Shown one piece after another: positions 54,330-62,469 of a stretch of DNA of 64,000 nt (positions within the stretch are counted from its first letter, which is position 1; every line of letters begins with the position of its first letter). This DNA is from Saccharibacillus alkalitolerans (GTDB lineage Bacteria > Bacillota > Bacilli > Paenibacillales > Paenibacillaceae): assembly GCF_011090185.1 (NCBI RefSeq), contig NZ_JAAFGS010000009.1, positions 62,001-126,000 of the forward strand. Direction: 5' to 3'. The notes under the pieces are model-generated. The model had not been told where the DNA came from and searched no databases. It saw only the letters and a program-made list of their open reading frames with translations. A program made the position numbers and the translations under genes.

Positions 54330-54596
54330 TCACCATTCGTGCCAGACGCCGGGTCCGTCCACCTGAACGATCGACTTTTTCTGCGTGCGGCCGTGGTTGA
54401 AGCTCATCGTTCGCAGCTCGTAGCCCGGCGCGTCCAGCGGCAGCAGCTTTTTCCACTTCGAGACCGGATGGGTCGGCTTGCCGGGACGCGCCATGTCGAC
54501 GAGCACCAGGTCTTTGTGCAGCATGTTCAGGCATTGGCCCAGCGTCAGCGAAGGGGAGATCGAGAGATCGGAAGAAGATTCTGGATGCGTACTCAT
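54330..54596 (-). CDS. Hypothetical 88-residue protein next to TerD-vWA gene
   Basis: Soluble, no recognised family. It contains LTLGQCLNMLHKDLVLVDMA, PTHPVSKWKKLLPLD and MSFNHGRTQKKSIVQVDGPG. AAGGAGAACCCAAC precedes the ATG, which supports the start. It lies 55 nt downstream of the TerD-vWA gene and 158 nt upstream of the Pro-rich repeat gene, all minus strand; a joint function is inferred only from position. Confidence 0.75.
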   Translation of the reverse strand: MSTHPESSSDLSISPSLTLGQCLNMLHKDLVLVDMARPGKPTHPVSKWKKLLPLDAPGYELRTMSFNHGRTQKKSIVQVDGPGVWHEW

Positions 54597-54651
54597 GTTG
54601 GGTTCTCCTTTTGGCTGTAAAGTAAAGATGCTTCGAGTGTCTGTTTGTCAT

Positions 54652-55959
54652 TCAACCTTTTAAAATGCCGCGGGCCCGCACTTCTTTCAGCCAGCCCGGG
54701 AATTCGTTCAGCAGGCGGTCGTACAGCTCTTCGTCGCTCACCGAATCGAGATCGTCCAGCGCGAAAAAGTCCGCGTTGTCGACCGTTCGTCCTTTGAGAT
54801 CGTCAAGCTGTTCCAGCACCCCGTAATTCGCGCTGCCCAATCCGACGAACTGCCAGAAAATCGGTTTGTCCGAATGCTCGATCAGCAGCTTGGAAATCTT
54901 TTTCGTCTCGTAAATGCCGCCGTCGCTGAAGAAAATGATGTAAGTCGGCGTCGTGTCGTCGGGATCTTCCCGCGTATACTTCTTCACGATATCTTCCATG
55001 ACTACGGGTTCGTTGTTTCCGAAGCCCAGCTTGCCTTTCATGCTCGGCTTCGGATACGTATTTTTCACGTAATTCTCGTACCCGTGTTCCGTGACGCTCG
55101 GCGCCCGCATCATCTTGGTGGCGAAGAACCAAACGTCCATGATGCCGTCGTCGTCCATCCTTGCCGAGACGGCCAGAATTCGCTCGAACGCGCTCTGCAC
55201 GGTGCCTTTTTTGTACAGATGGGTCATCGAGCCGGATGCGTCGAACACGACCGCGACCCGGGCCTTCTCGTGCGCGATGTTTTTCTTCTCGAGCGAAATG
55301 CCGACCTTGCGCTTGAGCAGATCGATCTTGCCGAGCGGAACGCCCGGTTCCGGCTGCGGCGTCGGGGAAGGTGCCGGCGGAGACGCGGGGACGGATGCGG
55401 GCGGCGCGCCGGACGGTGCCGCGGCCTGCGGATCGTCGTCTTCGACTTCGACGCCGTGCGCCTCGGCGAGCGGCTTGAGCCCTCCGTTGAAGCCCCGCCC
55501 GATCGCCCGGAGCTTCAGCCCCGACGAGTGGCGGTACAGCTCCATGAAGACCAGCGAGCGCTCCCGCGTCGCTTCCTTGATCTCGTACAGGATCTCGCCC
55601 GCTCCCGTCTCGGCGGTGATCCGGCATCCTTTTACATCGGCAAAAGTCCCCGCCCCGTCCAGCGTTGCCGCAAACACGCATTTGGCCGTTCGCGTCGGGT
55701 CCAGCTCATTCGTCCGGACCGTGAACGCGACGCCGTTCGGACCGGTTCGCTCGTAGCGCACCTGCCCGCCCGGACTGGCATCCTGATTATAAAAAATGAA
55801 ATAATCGTCCGACGGAACTTTTCCGTTCTCTCCGACCATAAAACAGCTTACGTCGAGATCGGCCGGCGCGCCGTCCCATTCGATCCGCACGCGAAGCTCC
55901 GCCGTCTGTCCGATCGGCGCGTTCGCGCCTGTCGTCAATACCGTTTGGGGTGCTGCCAT
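54652..55959 (-). CDS. TerD-domain plus von Willebrand A-domain protein
   Basis: 435 residues. TerD/CABP-like domain at about 1-170 (RVRIEWDGAPADLDVSCFMV, DDYFIFYNQDASPGG, GEILYEIKEATRERSLVFME, LKLRAIGRGFNGGLKPLAEA). A Pro/Ala/Ser linker (175-207) precedes a vWA domain (215-425) with a complete MIDAS start VVFDASGSMTHLY and IIFFSDGGIYE. The combination is like TerF/YceC-type proteins linked to tellurite and general stress resistance, thought to form Ca2+-dependent complexes. GCGGAGGCGATCAG precedes the ATG. Confidence 0.9.
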   Translation of the reverse strand: MAAPQTVLTTGANAPIGQTAELRVRIEWDGAPADLDVSCFMVGENGKVPSDDYFIFYNQDASPGGQVRYERTGPNGVAFTVRTNELDPTRTAKCVFAATLDGAGTFADVKGCRITAETGAGEILYEIKEATRERSLVFMELYRHSSGLKLRAIGRGFNGGLKPLAEAHGVEVEDDDPQAAAPSGAPPASVPASPPAPSPTPQPEPGVPLGKIDLLKRKVGISLEKKNIAHEKARVAVVFDASGSMTHLYKKGTVQSAFERILAVSARMDDDGIMDVWFFATKMMRAPSVTEHGYENYVKNTYPKPSMKGKLGFGNNEPVVMEDIVKKYTREDPDDTTPTYIIFFSDGGIYETKKISKLLIEHSDKPIFWQFVGLGSANYGVLEQLDDLKGRTVDNADFFALDDLDSVSDEELYDRLLNEFPGWLKEVRARGILKG

Positions 55960-56201
55960 CTGATCGCCTCCGCAAAATGGAATGTCTTTGCTTGCGCCGA
56001 ATCGGCGTTCCGCATCCTTATACGGAGAATTATATCATCGGGTCGCGAGGATTGCCAAAAACACCCGGAACGTCCATTCCCCGCTTCGACGGCTTAACCG
56101 GTTCGTTTGCCGGAACAGCGGGTTAATGAACGTTCAGAAGCGCTTCGTGATGTCGGTTCGTACGTAAGACGAAGGCTGAATCGGACGAAGGAGGAATAGG
56201 C

Positions 56202-56954
56202 ATGTGGAGCGCATTGTTGTGGGGCGGCATTTCCGCTTCGGCCGTCGTGCTGGGCGCGCTGGCGGCTTTGTTTTTGCGCATCGGAAAACGTTATATCGGC
56301 TGGATCATGGCGTTCGGGGTCGGCACGCTGATCGGAGCGGCCGCGTTCGAACTGCTGGGCGACGCGCTGGAGGACGGCGGGGTGCTGGCTACCGGCATCG
56401 GCTTCGCTGCGGGCGCGCTCGTATATACCGTGTTCGACGTGATCGTGTCCCGCCGCGGCGGATCGAACCGCAAACGTTCGGGCAAGGACCAATCCGGCTC
56501 GCAGGCGGCGGGCGGAGCCGATCAGAGCGGACTCGGCATTTTCGCCGGCACGGTCATGGACGCGATTCCGGAGTCGATCATGCTGGGCGCCAGCCTGCTG
56601 GCGGGCAAGGGCGTCAGCGTCGTGCTCGTCGTCTCGATCTTCGTCAGCAATATCCCCGAGGGATTGTCGAGCACCGTGGGCCTGCAAAAAAACAACTACT
56701 CCCGCGGCAAAATTTTCATCATGTGGGGAGCGGTACTGGTGGTGTCGGCGCTGGCTTCCATGCTCGGCTATCTGTTCCTCGAACAGCTGTCCGGCGAAAT
56801 GAAAGCGGCCATCGGCGCCTTTGCGGGCGGCGGCATCATCGCGATGCTGTGTTCGACCATGATGCCGGAAGCGTTCGAAGAAGGCGGTCCCCTCGTAGGC
56901 TTCATCGCTTCGATGGGCCTGCTGACGGCGATTTTGCTGGATACGTTCTCGTAA
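56202..56954 (+). CDS. ZIP-family metal transporter homologue
   Basis: 250 residues, about eight hydrophobic segments. ZIP hallmarks are recognisable but altered: the usual HNxPEG of TM4 reads DAIPESIMLG here, while TM5 keeps SNIPEGLSSTVG. A Gly/Ser/Lys/Asp-rich cytoplasmic loop (about 90-108) separates TM3 and TM4. The metal-binding His residues of TM4 are absent, so the substrate and even transport activity are uncertain. AAGGAGGAATAGGC precedes the ATG. Its last codons are part of a 42-bp tandem repeat. Confidence 0.85.
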   Translation: MWSALLWGGISASAVVLGALAALFLRIGKRYIGWIMAFGVGTLIGAAAFELLGDALEDGGVLATGIGFAAGALVYTVFDVIVSRRGGSNRKRSGKDQSGSQAAGGADQSGLGIFAGTVMDAIPESIMLGASLLAGKGVSVVLVVSIFVSNIPEGLSSTVGLQKNNYSRGKIFIMWGAVLVVSALASMLGYLFLEQLSGEMKAAIGAFAGGGIIAMLCSTMMPEAFEEGGPLVGFIASMGLLTAILLDTFS

Positions 56955-57054
56955 AATAACGAGAGCCGGTCCAGCGTGCTGGATACGTTCTCGTAAGCCA
57001 GCGAGAGCCGGTCCAACATGCTGGATACGTTCTCGTAACGGCGAGAGCCGGTCC
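56937..57054 (+). repeat. 42-bp tandem repeat starting in the ZIP gene end
   Basis: CTGGATACGTTCTCGTAA occurs at 56937-56954 (the last codons and stop of the ZIP gene), 56979-56996 and 57021-57038. Each copy is followed by GCGAGAGCCGGTCC or a near copy. TCTCGT and ACGAGA can pair, so each unit is a small hairpin. Confidence 0.85.
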
Positions 57055-57120
57055 GGCTGGCCGGATCGGCTCGCTAAACGATGTACCGGCTTCGCCTCTG
57101 CCCGGGTTTCGCCTGTCTCG

Positions 57121-57156
57121 GCCCGCTAACGGATCGCATGTCCGTTAGCGGGCTTT
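57121..57156 (+). terminator. Terminator of the ZIP gene, coinciding with repeat unit 1 of array 3
   Basis: GCCCGCTAACGGA / TCCGTTAGCGGGC around TCGCATG, followed by TTTTT. The inner part is also the first palindrome of the repeat array. Confidence 0.75.
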
Positions 57157-57319
57157 TTGCGGCGTCGACCGATTTTTAACGGATCCTACGAACGCTTAAA
57201 CGCAGCAGAAGCTGTAAAATCGGCTCAAAACGGCTCTTTTTACCGGCTAAGCGTCATCTCGATCCGTTAAAAATTCCGAAAGCCGCGATTCCTGCTCTAA
57301 GCGCCGCTGCGATCCGTTA
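57127..57319. repeat. Array 3: four spaced units, two facing two
   Basis: Units at 57127-57147, 57177-57198, 57248-57269 and 57298-57319. Units 1-2 begin TAACGGATC; units 3-4 begin TAAGCG and end GATCCGTTA, the reverse complement. Starts are 50, 71 and 50 bp apart. TAACG(A/G)ATC is shared with array 2. Confidence 0.8.
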
Positions 57320-57366
57320 GAGCTCCCTTTCCGACTTTTGCGGGGAAAAATTCGGCGATTTTTCCG

Positions 57367-57449
57367 TTTACACCGTGAATCCGTTATGTTATATTGCCTT
57401 CATGATCTGGAAACCAGATTGATCCGTATCCAGATCGAACTGTTTCCAG
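57367..57449 (+). promoter_or_regulatory. Promoter and inverted-repeat operator of the HTH-MFS operon
   Basis: TTTACA (57367-57372), 17 nt, TATATT (57390-57395): a good sigma-A promoter. From about +6 on lies the inverted repeat CTGGAAAC (57407-57414) and GTTTCCAG (57442-57449), with inner copies of CCAGA. It is a likely roadblock operator for the regulator encoded directly downstream. Confidence 0.7.
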
Positions 57450-57501
57450 AATGATCGATAATCCGGATCGTTTGCCGACGGTCCGATGCGGAGGGGATAA
57501 G

Positions 57502-58011
57502 ATGACCGAAAAAGAAATGCTGCCGAACGGTTCGCTCGTCATCGACGAGAAGCAGAACAAGCTGCTGCAGAACGCGCTGCGGATCAAAATCATGCATGCG
57601 CTGGCACGCCAGCCGATGACTTCGAAACAGGTCGCCGACCTGCTGCGCAAGACGCCCGGCAACGTGCACTATCATATTCAGCGGCTGTACGAAGGCGGCC
57701 TGCTCGAATTGGCGGATACGCGCAGCGTCTCGGGCATCGTGGAAAAGTACTACACGGCCGCAGCGTCGCAGTTCCATTTTCCGGGCTCGGCCGAAGGCTC
57801 GGATTGGGAACAGGACGACGACTCCTGGACGGGCGGCAGCCCTTTTTCCGAATACCATGCCACGCGGCTGGATCTGTCGGAGGAAGAAGCGGTCCGCTTC
57901 TCGGACGAACTGAAGGCGCTGCTTGAAAAATGGGAGCAGCATACCGAAGGCGGCCGCGAGTACGGCGTCAGCGTCCGAATCGGGCGAATCGACGCAAAGG
58001 AGGAAGAATAA
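57502..58011 (+). CDS. ArsR-like winged-helix regulator
   Basis: 169 residues. Start at MTEKEMLPNG with GGAGGGG upstream. Winged helix at about 20-80: KLLQNALRIKIMHALARQPM, TSKQVADLLRKTPGNVHYHI, LYEGGLLELADTR (HTH_20/ArsR type). The C-terminal half (SEYHATRLDLSEEEAVRFSD, ELKALLEKWEQHT) resembles effector parts of regulators that control MFS exporters. It precedes the MFS gene by 2 nt and probably represses it. Confidence 0.88.
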   Translation: MTEKEMLPNGSLVIDEKQNKLLQNALRIKIMHALARQPMTSKQVADLLRKTPGNVHYHIQRLYEGGLLELADTRSVSGIVEKYYTAAASQFHFPGSAEGSDWEQDDDSWTGGSPFSEYHATRLDLSEEEAVRFSDELKALLEKWEQHTEGGREYGVSVRIGRIDAKEEE

Positions 58012-58013
58012 GC

Positions 58014-59498
58014 ATGCTGTCCGATTCCGTGAAAGAGGCGCACACGGACGAAGCTTCCGCCGCATCGCGGCTGTCCGTGTTCCTCTCTCCGCTGCGCCGG
58101 TCGAAAGCCTTCACTTACCTTTGGCTCGGCCAATGGATCGCGATGCTCGGCAGTTCCGTGTCGGTGCTGATCCTGCCGCTCGTCGTCTATTCGCTGACCG
58201 ATTCGTCGACGGCGCTCGGCCTGGCCATGACCTGCTATATGCTGCCGAATATTCTCGCTCTGCCTTTTGCCGGGTTGATCGTCGACAAGACGGATCGGCT
58301 GCGGCTCGTCATGCTGAGCAACTCGGCCCGGCTGATCATCATGCTGCTGGCGGCGGTCTCGATCTTCAACGGAAGCCTGACGCTGGAGCGGCTGTACATC
58401 GGCCTGGTGTTCTACGGCTTGATGGAAGGCGTATTCAACCCGGCTTATTCCGCGCTGCGCGCCGAGGTGTTCACGCCGGACATCCGCAACGCCGCCAACG
58501 CGCTCAGCCAGATCAGCATCCAGGGCGTCCGCCTGCTCGGACCCGCGCTGGGCGGCATGCTGGTGAGCGCCGCGTCGCCGGGCGCGGGCTTCGCGCTCGA
58601 CTCCGTGACCTATCTGATCTCGCTGATCTGCTTCATGATGCTGGGACGGGTGTTGGCCGCTCAGAAAGGACGGCGCGGCGGATTCGCGGCGCGGCCCGCC
58701 GAGCCGGAACGTTCGGCGCGGACGCTTGACCCTTCCGCTTCCGGCGCTGCCGAAAGTTCCCGCTCTCCCGAAGCGGCCGCGGGTCCGACGACTGCGCCCG
58801 GCGCGGTCGCGCTGCCTCCTTCGGATTCGGCGGAGCTTGCGCGGGCCGTATCCGATCCGCGGCGAAAGCCGGCGGATTCGTCTTCCGTTCTCTCCGGCTT
58901 CGGCACGGAATTCATGGAAGGCGTTCGCGTGCTGAGCAGGCTTCCGTGGCTGTGGATCACGATCGTCGCCTTTTCCCTGCTGAATATTTGCTATACCGGC
59001 ATCGTGGCGATTCTGGTGCCGTGGCTGTTCAAAGTCCATCATGGGCTGTCCCCGTCCGTGTACGGCGTTGCCATGGCCGGCACCGCGGTGGGCGCCATTC
59101 TGGCCGCGGTGCTGTTCGGCTCGAAGCGCGACTGGAAGCGCCGCGGGCTCGTCGCCTACGGCGGCGCGCTGCTGAGCGGAGTCGCCCTGCTGCTGTTGTC
59201 GATCGTGACCTGGGTGCCGGGGCTGGTCATGGCCATGGTGCTGGAAGGCTTCGGCATGATGATGTTCATGATCATCTGGGAGATCAGCCTGCAGGAGCTG
59301 GTGCCCGCCGAGAGCTTCGGCCGAGTCGCGAGCCTCGATATGCTCGGCTCGTTCGCCCTGCTGCCCGTCGGCTATCTGATCGTCGGGCGCCTGGCCGACA
59401 CGATCGGCGGCATTCCGTCCATCGCGATCTTCGCCTGCGCCGGTCTTGCGATTCTGCTGACGGCGCTGTGCTCGCCGCATATCCGAAACTTCAATTGA
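58014..59498 (+). CDS. MFS transporter (MFS_3-type exporter)
   Basis: 494 residues. Start at MLSDSVKEAHTDE behind AAAGGAGGAAGAATAAGC. Twelve hydrophobic segments; SKAFTYLWLGQWIAMLGSSV and LPFAGLIVDKTDRLRL (loop 2-3 motif) place it among MFS_3-type drug or macrolide exporters. The central cytoplasmic loop between TM6 and TM7 is enlarged to about 80 residues rich in Ala, Pro, Ser and Glu. Operon with the ArsR-like regulator. The exported compound is unknown. Confidence 0.92.
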   Translation: MLSDSVKEAHTDEASAASRLSVFLSPLRRSKAFTYLWLGQWIAMLGSSVSVLILPLVVYSLTDSSTALGLAMTCYMLPNILALPFAGLIVDKTDRLRLVMLSNSARLIIMLLAAVSIFNGSLTLERLYIGLVFYGLMEGVFNPAYSALRAEVFTPDIRNAANALSQISIQGVRLLGPALGGMLVSAASPGAGFALDSVTYLISLICFMMLGRVLAAQKGRRGGFAARPAEPERSARTLDPSASGAAESSRSPEAAAGPTTAPGAVALPPSDSAELARAVSDPRRKPADSSSVLSGFGTEFMEGVRVLSRLPWLWITIVAFSLLNICYTGIVAILVPWLFKVHHGLSPSVYGVAMAGTAVGAILAAVLFGSKRDWKRRGLVAYGGALLSGVALLLLSIVTWVPGLVMAMVLEGFGMMMFMIIWEISLQELVPAESFGRVASLDMLGSFALLPVGYLIVGRLADTIGGIPSIAIFACAGLAILLTALCSPHIRNFN

Positions 59499-59534
59499 CG
59501 CTGCCGGCGGAGCCCTCCGATCGCAGGCAGCCGC

Positions 59535-59575
59535 AAAAAAACGTTCCGTTCGGCAGCGCCGACGGAACGTTTTTA
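59535..59575 (+). terminator. Terminator after the MFS gene
   Basis: AAAACGTTCCGTTCGGC / GCCGACGGAACGTTTTT around AGC; A- and T-runs flank the stem. Confidence 0.88.
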
Positions 59576-59577
59576 TC

Positions 59578-59639
59578 GTTCTTCGCATGATTTGGTTCTT
59601 CGCATACTATCTTTCTTTGCAGGATGTCGTTCTTCGTAC
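59578..59639 (+). repeat. Short direct repeats GTTCTTCGCAT
   Basis: GTTCTTCGCAT occurs at 59578-59588 and 59595-59605, and a variant GTTCTTCGTAC at 59629-59639. They lie in the spacer between the MFS terminator and the ABC permease gene. The role is unknown and could be incidental. Confidence 0.4.
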
Positions 59640-59742
59640 GGCATCTTCTTCCCCTCATCCCGTTCTTCCCCCGTTATAAGGAGAAGACGTCCGGCGCCGG
59701 CTTTGTCCCGGTATCCGTCTTTCTGCCGCCGCGTTCCGGCAT

Positions 59743-60657
59743 TCAGATTTCTTTTCCGTCGAACAGCAGAATCTGCGCCGCCGTCAGCACGCTGAAGCTG
59801 CCGAGCAGAATGCCGGCGCCCAGCGCCAGCTGTCCGAACGCGATCTCCGAGCCGATCACCGACTTGTACAGCGTGGCGTACTCCGTCAGCATAACCGGCG
59901 ACACCGCGGGAAAAGCAAGCGCGGCGCCGCCCATCACGGCCAGCAGCAGGATGCCCAGCAGGAAGCCGGACGTCGCGCTGCGCGCCAGCGTCGAGGCGAA
60001 GGCCGCCGCGGCGCTGACCGCCGCCGCCGGAAGCATCGTCACGGCATAAGCGCCGAGCACGGCCGGCAGGTTCAGTTCGCCGAAGACCGCGCCCGATAGA
60101 AACGCGGCGGCCAGCGACAAGATCAGCAGCGCGGCCAGCAGCCCCGCCTGATACAGAAGCATCGCGCCGATTCTGCCGATCGCCAGAGCGGGGCGGCTCA
60201 CCGGACGGGTGAGCGCGATCTTCAGCTCGCCGCGCTCCCGCTCGCCGGCGAACAGGTCGGCGGCCAGCATGCAGGCGGCCAGCGGAAGCAGAATATAGGC
60301 CGCGAGCGACAGCAGCGTATACGGCAGATTCTCGGCCGAAAGGCGAATAATGCCGCCCGAACGGTTCAGCAGCATGACGGCCAGCGGTACCAGCGCGATG
60401 AGCACCGGCAGAGCGCGATACTTGAACTGCGCGAGAATCTTGCGCAGCTCGACCTCCGTCGTACGGGCGATCATCGCGCCGAACGTCGGCCCGGCGCCGC
60501 CTTTTTCCCCGGCCGCGGCCTTCCCCGCCTTAGCGCCGCCTCTCCCGACATGCGCGGTTTCCGCTGCTCCCGTGTTCGTTCCTCCGTCCGCCGCGATTTC
60601 CGTTCCGGCATTTCCCGAAGCTGCCGGCCGCGCCGATCTCTTCTCCAGCGTGCTCAT
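59743..60657 (-). CDS. ABC-2 type transporter permease
   Basis: 304 residues. An N-terminal extension of about 60 residues, rich in Gly and Ala, precedes the membrane part. Six hydrophobic segments follow, with the ABC-2 typical stretch FAGERERGELKIALTRPVSR between TM2 and TM3. Its start overlaps the ATPase gene end by 4 nt. It acts with the ATPase as an exporter or drug/peptide extruder; the substrate is unknown. Confidence 0.88.
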   Translation of the reverse strand: MSTLEKRSARPAASGNAGTEIAADGGTNTGAAETAHVGRGGAKAGKAAAGEKGGAGPTFGAMIARTTEVELRKILAQFKYRALPVLIALVPLAVMLLNRSGGIIRLSAENLPYTLLSLAAYILLPLAACMLAADLFAGERERGELKIALTRPVSRPALAIGRIGAMLLYQAGLLAALLILSLAAAFLSGAVFGELNLPAVLGAYAVTMLPAAAVSAAAAFASTLARSATSGFLLGILLLAVMGGAALAFPAVSPVMLTEYATLYKSVIGSEIAFGQLALGAGILLGSFSVLTAAQILLFDGKEI

Positions 60658-61379
60658 ACGATTTCCCTCCCGTCCGAATGGGTGACATCCAGGTAATAGC
60701 GTTCAATGCTTCCCCAGCGCTCCAGCACCTGCGCCACCGGCGCGCTGTCGACCATCACGCCTTCCTTCAGCACGGCGACATGCGTGCAGAGCTGCTCCAT
60801 CTCATGCGCCAGATGGCTGGAAAGCACCGCGGCGCAGCCGCGTTCCCGCTCCGCCAGCAGCAGTTCGCGGAACATCGCGGTTCCTTCGATATCCATCCCG
60901 TTCGTGGGCTCGTCGAGCACGAGCAGTTCGGGCTCCGGCAGCAGCGCGGCCGCCAGCGCCAGCCTCTGCTTCATGCCGACGGAGAACCGCCGGACTTTCT
61001 CGTTGCGGTAGGGCAGCAGCCCTACCCGTTCCAGCAGCGGACCGACCGTCTTCGCATCGAAGCCGCGATAGAAACGACCCGTCAGCGCGAGATTCTGCTC
61101 CGCCGTCAAATACGGATACAGTCCGGGCGTCTCGATCATGCAGCCCGTGCGCTCCAGAATCGCGGGCAGCTCTTCCGCCGGGTCCATTCCGAGCAGCTCG
61201 ATGCTTCCGCTGTCCGCTTTCAGCAGGCCCGTCATGGCTTTCATGGCAGTCGTTTTACCGCTGCCGTTCGGGCCGAGCAGGCCGAGCACCTGCCCCGCTT
61301 CGACCTCGAACGACAGCCGGTCGACGCCGCGCCGATTGGCATATTTCTTCGTCAGGTTTTCGATGCGAACGACGGTCAT
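60654..61379 (-). CDS. ABC transporter ATP-binding protein
   Basis: 241 residues. Walker A GLLGPNGSGKTTAMKAMTG, Q-loop ERTGCMIETPGLYPYL, signature RRFSVGMKQRLALAAALL, Walker B LLVLDEPTNGMD, H-loop LSSHLAHEMEQLC. It resembles bacitracin- or lantibiotic-type (BcrA-like) ATPases. AAGGGGGC precedes the ATG. It couples with the downstream permease and lies 12 nt after the secreted-protein gene. Confidence 0.94.
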   Translation of the reverse strand: MTVVRIENLTKKYANRRGVDRLSFEVEAGQVLGLLGPNGSGKTTAMKAMTGLLKADSGSIELLGMDPAEELPAILERTGCMIETPGLYPYLTAEQNLALTGRFYRGFDAKTVGPLLERVGLLPYRNEKVRRFSVGMKQRLALAAALLPEPELLVLDEPTNGMDIEGTAMFRELLLAERERGCAAVLSSHLAHEMEQLCTHVAVLKEGVMVDSAPVAQVLERWGSIERYYLDVTHSDGREIV

Positions 61380-61391
61380 GGTTATGCCCCC

Positions 61392-62300
61392 TTACTCGGT
61401 ACGGCCGTGACCGAAAGGTCCGCGGCCGTCCGCATCGGCCGGAAGCTCGAGCTTCTCGACCGTTTTGCCCGTTACGTCGATATCCTGCGGCACGGTGCTG
61501 CCGACCTTGCTGAAGGCGCTGTCGACCGAAGCTTCCAGTTCGATCTTCTGTCCTTTTTCGTCAAGACCCGATACGCCGACCGTCGTCTTGATCGTCGAGA
61601 TCGCTCCGTCCTTTACGGCAGCTTCCAGGCGGACGCTCTCTACGCGGCCGTCCGAAGCGATCGGGAACAGCGCCGCGTGATCGAAGCCGTCCCACTCCGC
61701 CTGCCACTGCGTTTCTTCGCTCAGGCGGTCTTCTCCGTGTTTTGCGCCCGCTTCCAGCATCGCGTTCATCGCCAGATTCGCCAGCTCCGGAATTTGCGCG
61801 TCCGTCAGGTTAAGCGTGATCGTGTCTCCGCTTTCCGTAAAACGGTTTTTGATATCGCCCAGCAGCAGGTCGCTTGCCGCTTCCGCCAACCGCAGCGCGC
61901 TCGGCGACGCTTCGAAGTCTTTGTCCTCCCGATCTGCGGCATTCGGCGCGTCGACGGAATAATAACGGTCTCCCTTGCGCAGGATCATTTTCCCGTTTTC
62001 CGTCGCCTGCTCGACGTCCAGCGTTTTGCCGCCGATCTCGAGCTGTCCCGACGAGTAGATTTCTTCGCCCGCCGATTGAATTTCCAAACGGCCGCTGGCC
62101 GTCACCGCGCCGTTCTGCCGAACCGCGATTTCGGACGTCAGCGTCGAGTTGTCGATCTCCATCGTTTTGAGCGCGGCCGAACGGAAATTCTCGTAAGCGT
62201 TCCCGTTCGCGTAAGCCGCCGCTCCCAGACTTGCCGTCACGATCATACCCGCCGCCATAATCCCGATCGTTTTGGTGCGTACGCTTTTTTTCATGTTCAT
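61392..62300 (-). CDS. Secreted protein preceding the ABC transporter genes
   Basis: 302 residues. Start at MNMKKSVRTK with GGGGAGAG upstream (the second Met is also possible). Signal peptide: TIGIMAAGMIVTASLGAAAYA. The mature part (MEIDNSTLTSEIAVRQNGAV, SSGQLEIGGKTLDVEQATEN, LLLGDIKNRFTESGDTITLN) has a repetitive beta-strand pattern reminiscent of LolA/LppX-like folds; no known domain was recognised. It is first in an operon with the ABC transporter genes and downstream of a two-component system. Confidence 0.82.
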   Translation of the reverse strand: MNMKKSVRTKTIGIMAAGMIVTASLGAAAYANGNAYENFRSAALKTMEIDNSTLTSEIAVRQNGAVTASGRLEIQSAGEEIYSSGQLEIGGKTLDVEQATENGKMILRKGDRYYSVDAPNAADREDKDFEASPSALRLAEAASDLLLGDIKNRFTESGDTITLNLTDAQIPELANLAMNAMLEAGAKHGEDRLSEETQWQAEWDGFDHAALFPIASDGRVESVRLEAAVKDGAISTIKTTVGVSGLDEKGQKIELEASVDSAFSKVGSTVPQDIDVTGKTVEKLELPADADGRGPFGHGRTE

Positions 62301-62398
62301 CTCTCCCCGTTTTCGATTTGGATGCTTCCGCCGAGCGCCTTTGCTGTCTGCTCTTTTGTACATCCTTATCGTAACGGGAGGAGATAAACGGCCCTTTC

Positions 62399-62425
62399 AC
62401 CGTTTCTAAACAAAGTTTAAACGGT
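62399..62425. promoter_or_regulatory. Palindrome upstream of the secreted-protein/ABC operon
   Basis: ACCGTTT (62399-62405) and AACGGT form the ends of an imperfect palindrome with inner AAAC / GTTT. It lies about 100 nt upstream of the start codon and is a candidate response-regulator or repressor site. Confidence 0.45.
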
Positions 62426-62469
62426 TCTTAAATATTCCCGCACCGCCGCTCTTTATATGAATTTGCATG

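Larger units (their letters stand above)
56955..57501. other. 547-nt intergenic region
   Basis: No gene. In order: the 42-bp tandem copies (to 57054), a terminator-like palindrome (57121-57156), the four-unit repeat array (57127-57319), and the promoter and inverted-repeat operator of the HTH gene (57367-57449). Confidence 0.75.

Noticed and set aside
53656-54366. 236-codon plus-strand frame over the Pro-rich repeat gene
   Set aside because: No ribosome binding site and an Arg/Gly/Leu-rich composition. The minus strand has GAGGAGG before a sensible ATG and an operon context.
54214-54651. 145-codon minus-strand frame overlapping the 88-residue gene in another phase
   Set aside because: The 88-residue frame has AAGGAG at correct distance and better amino-acid composition.
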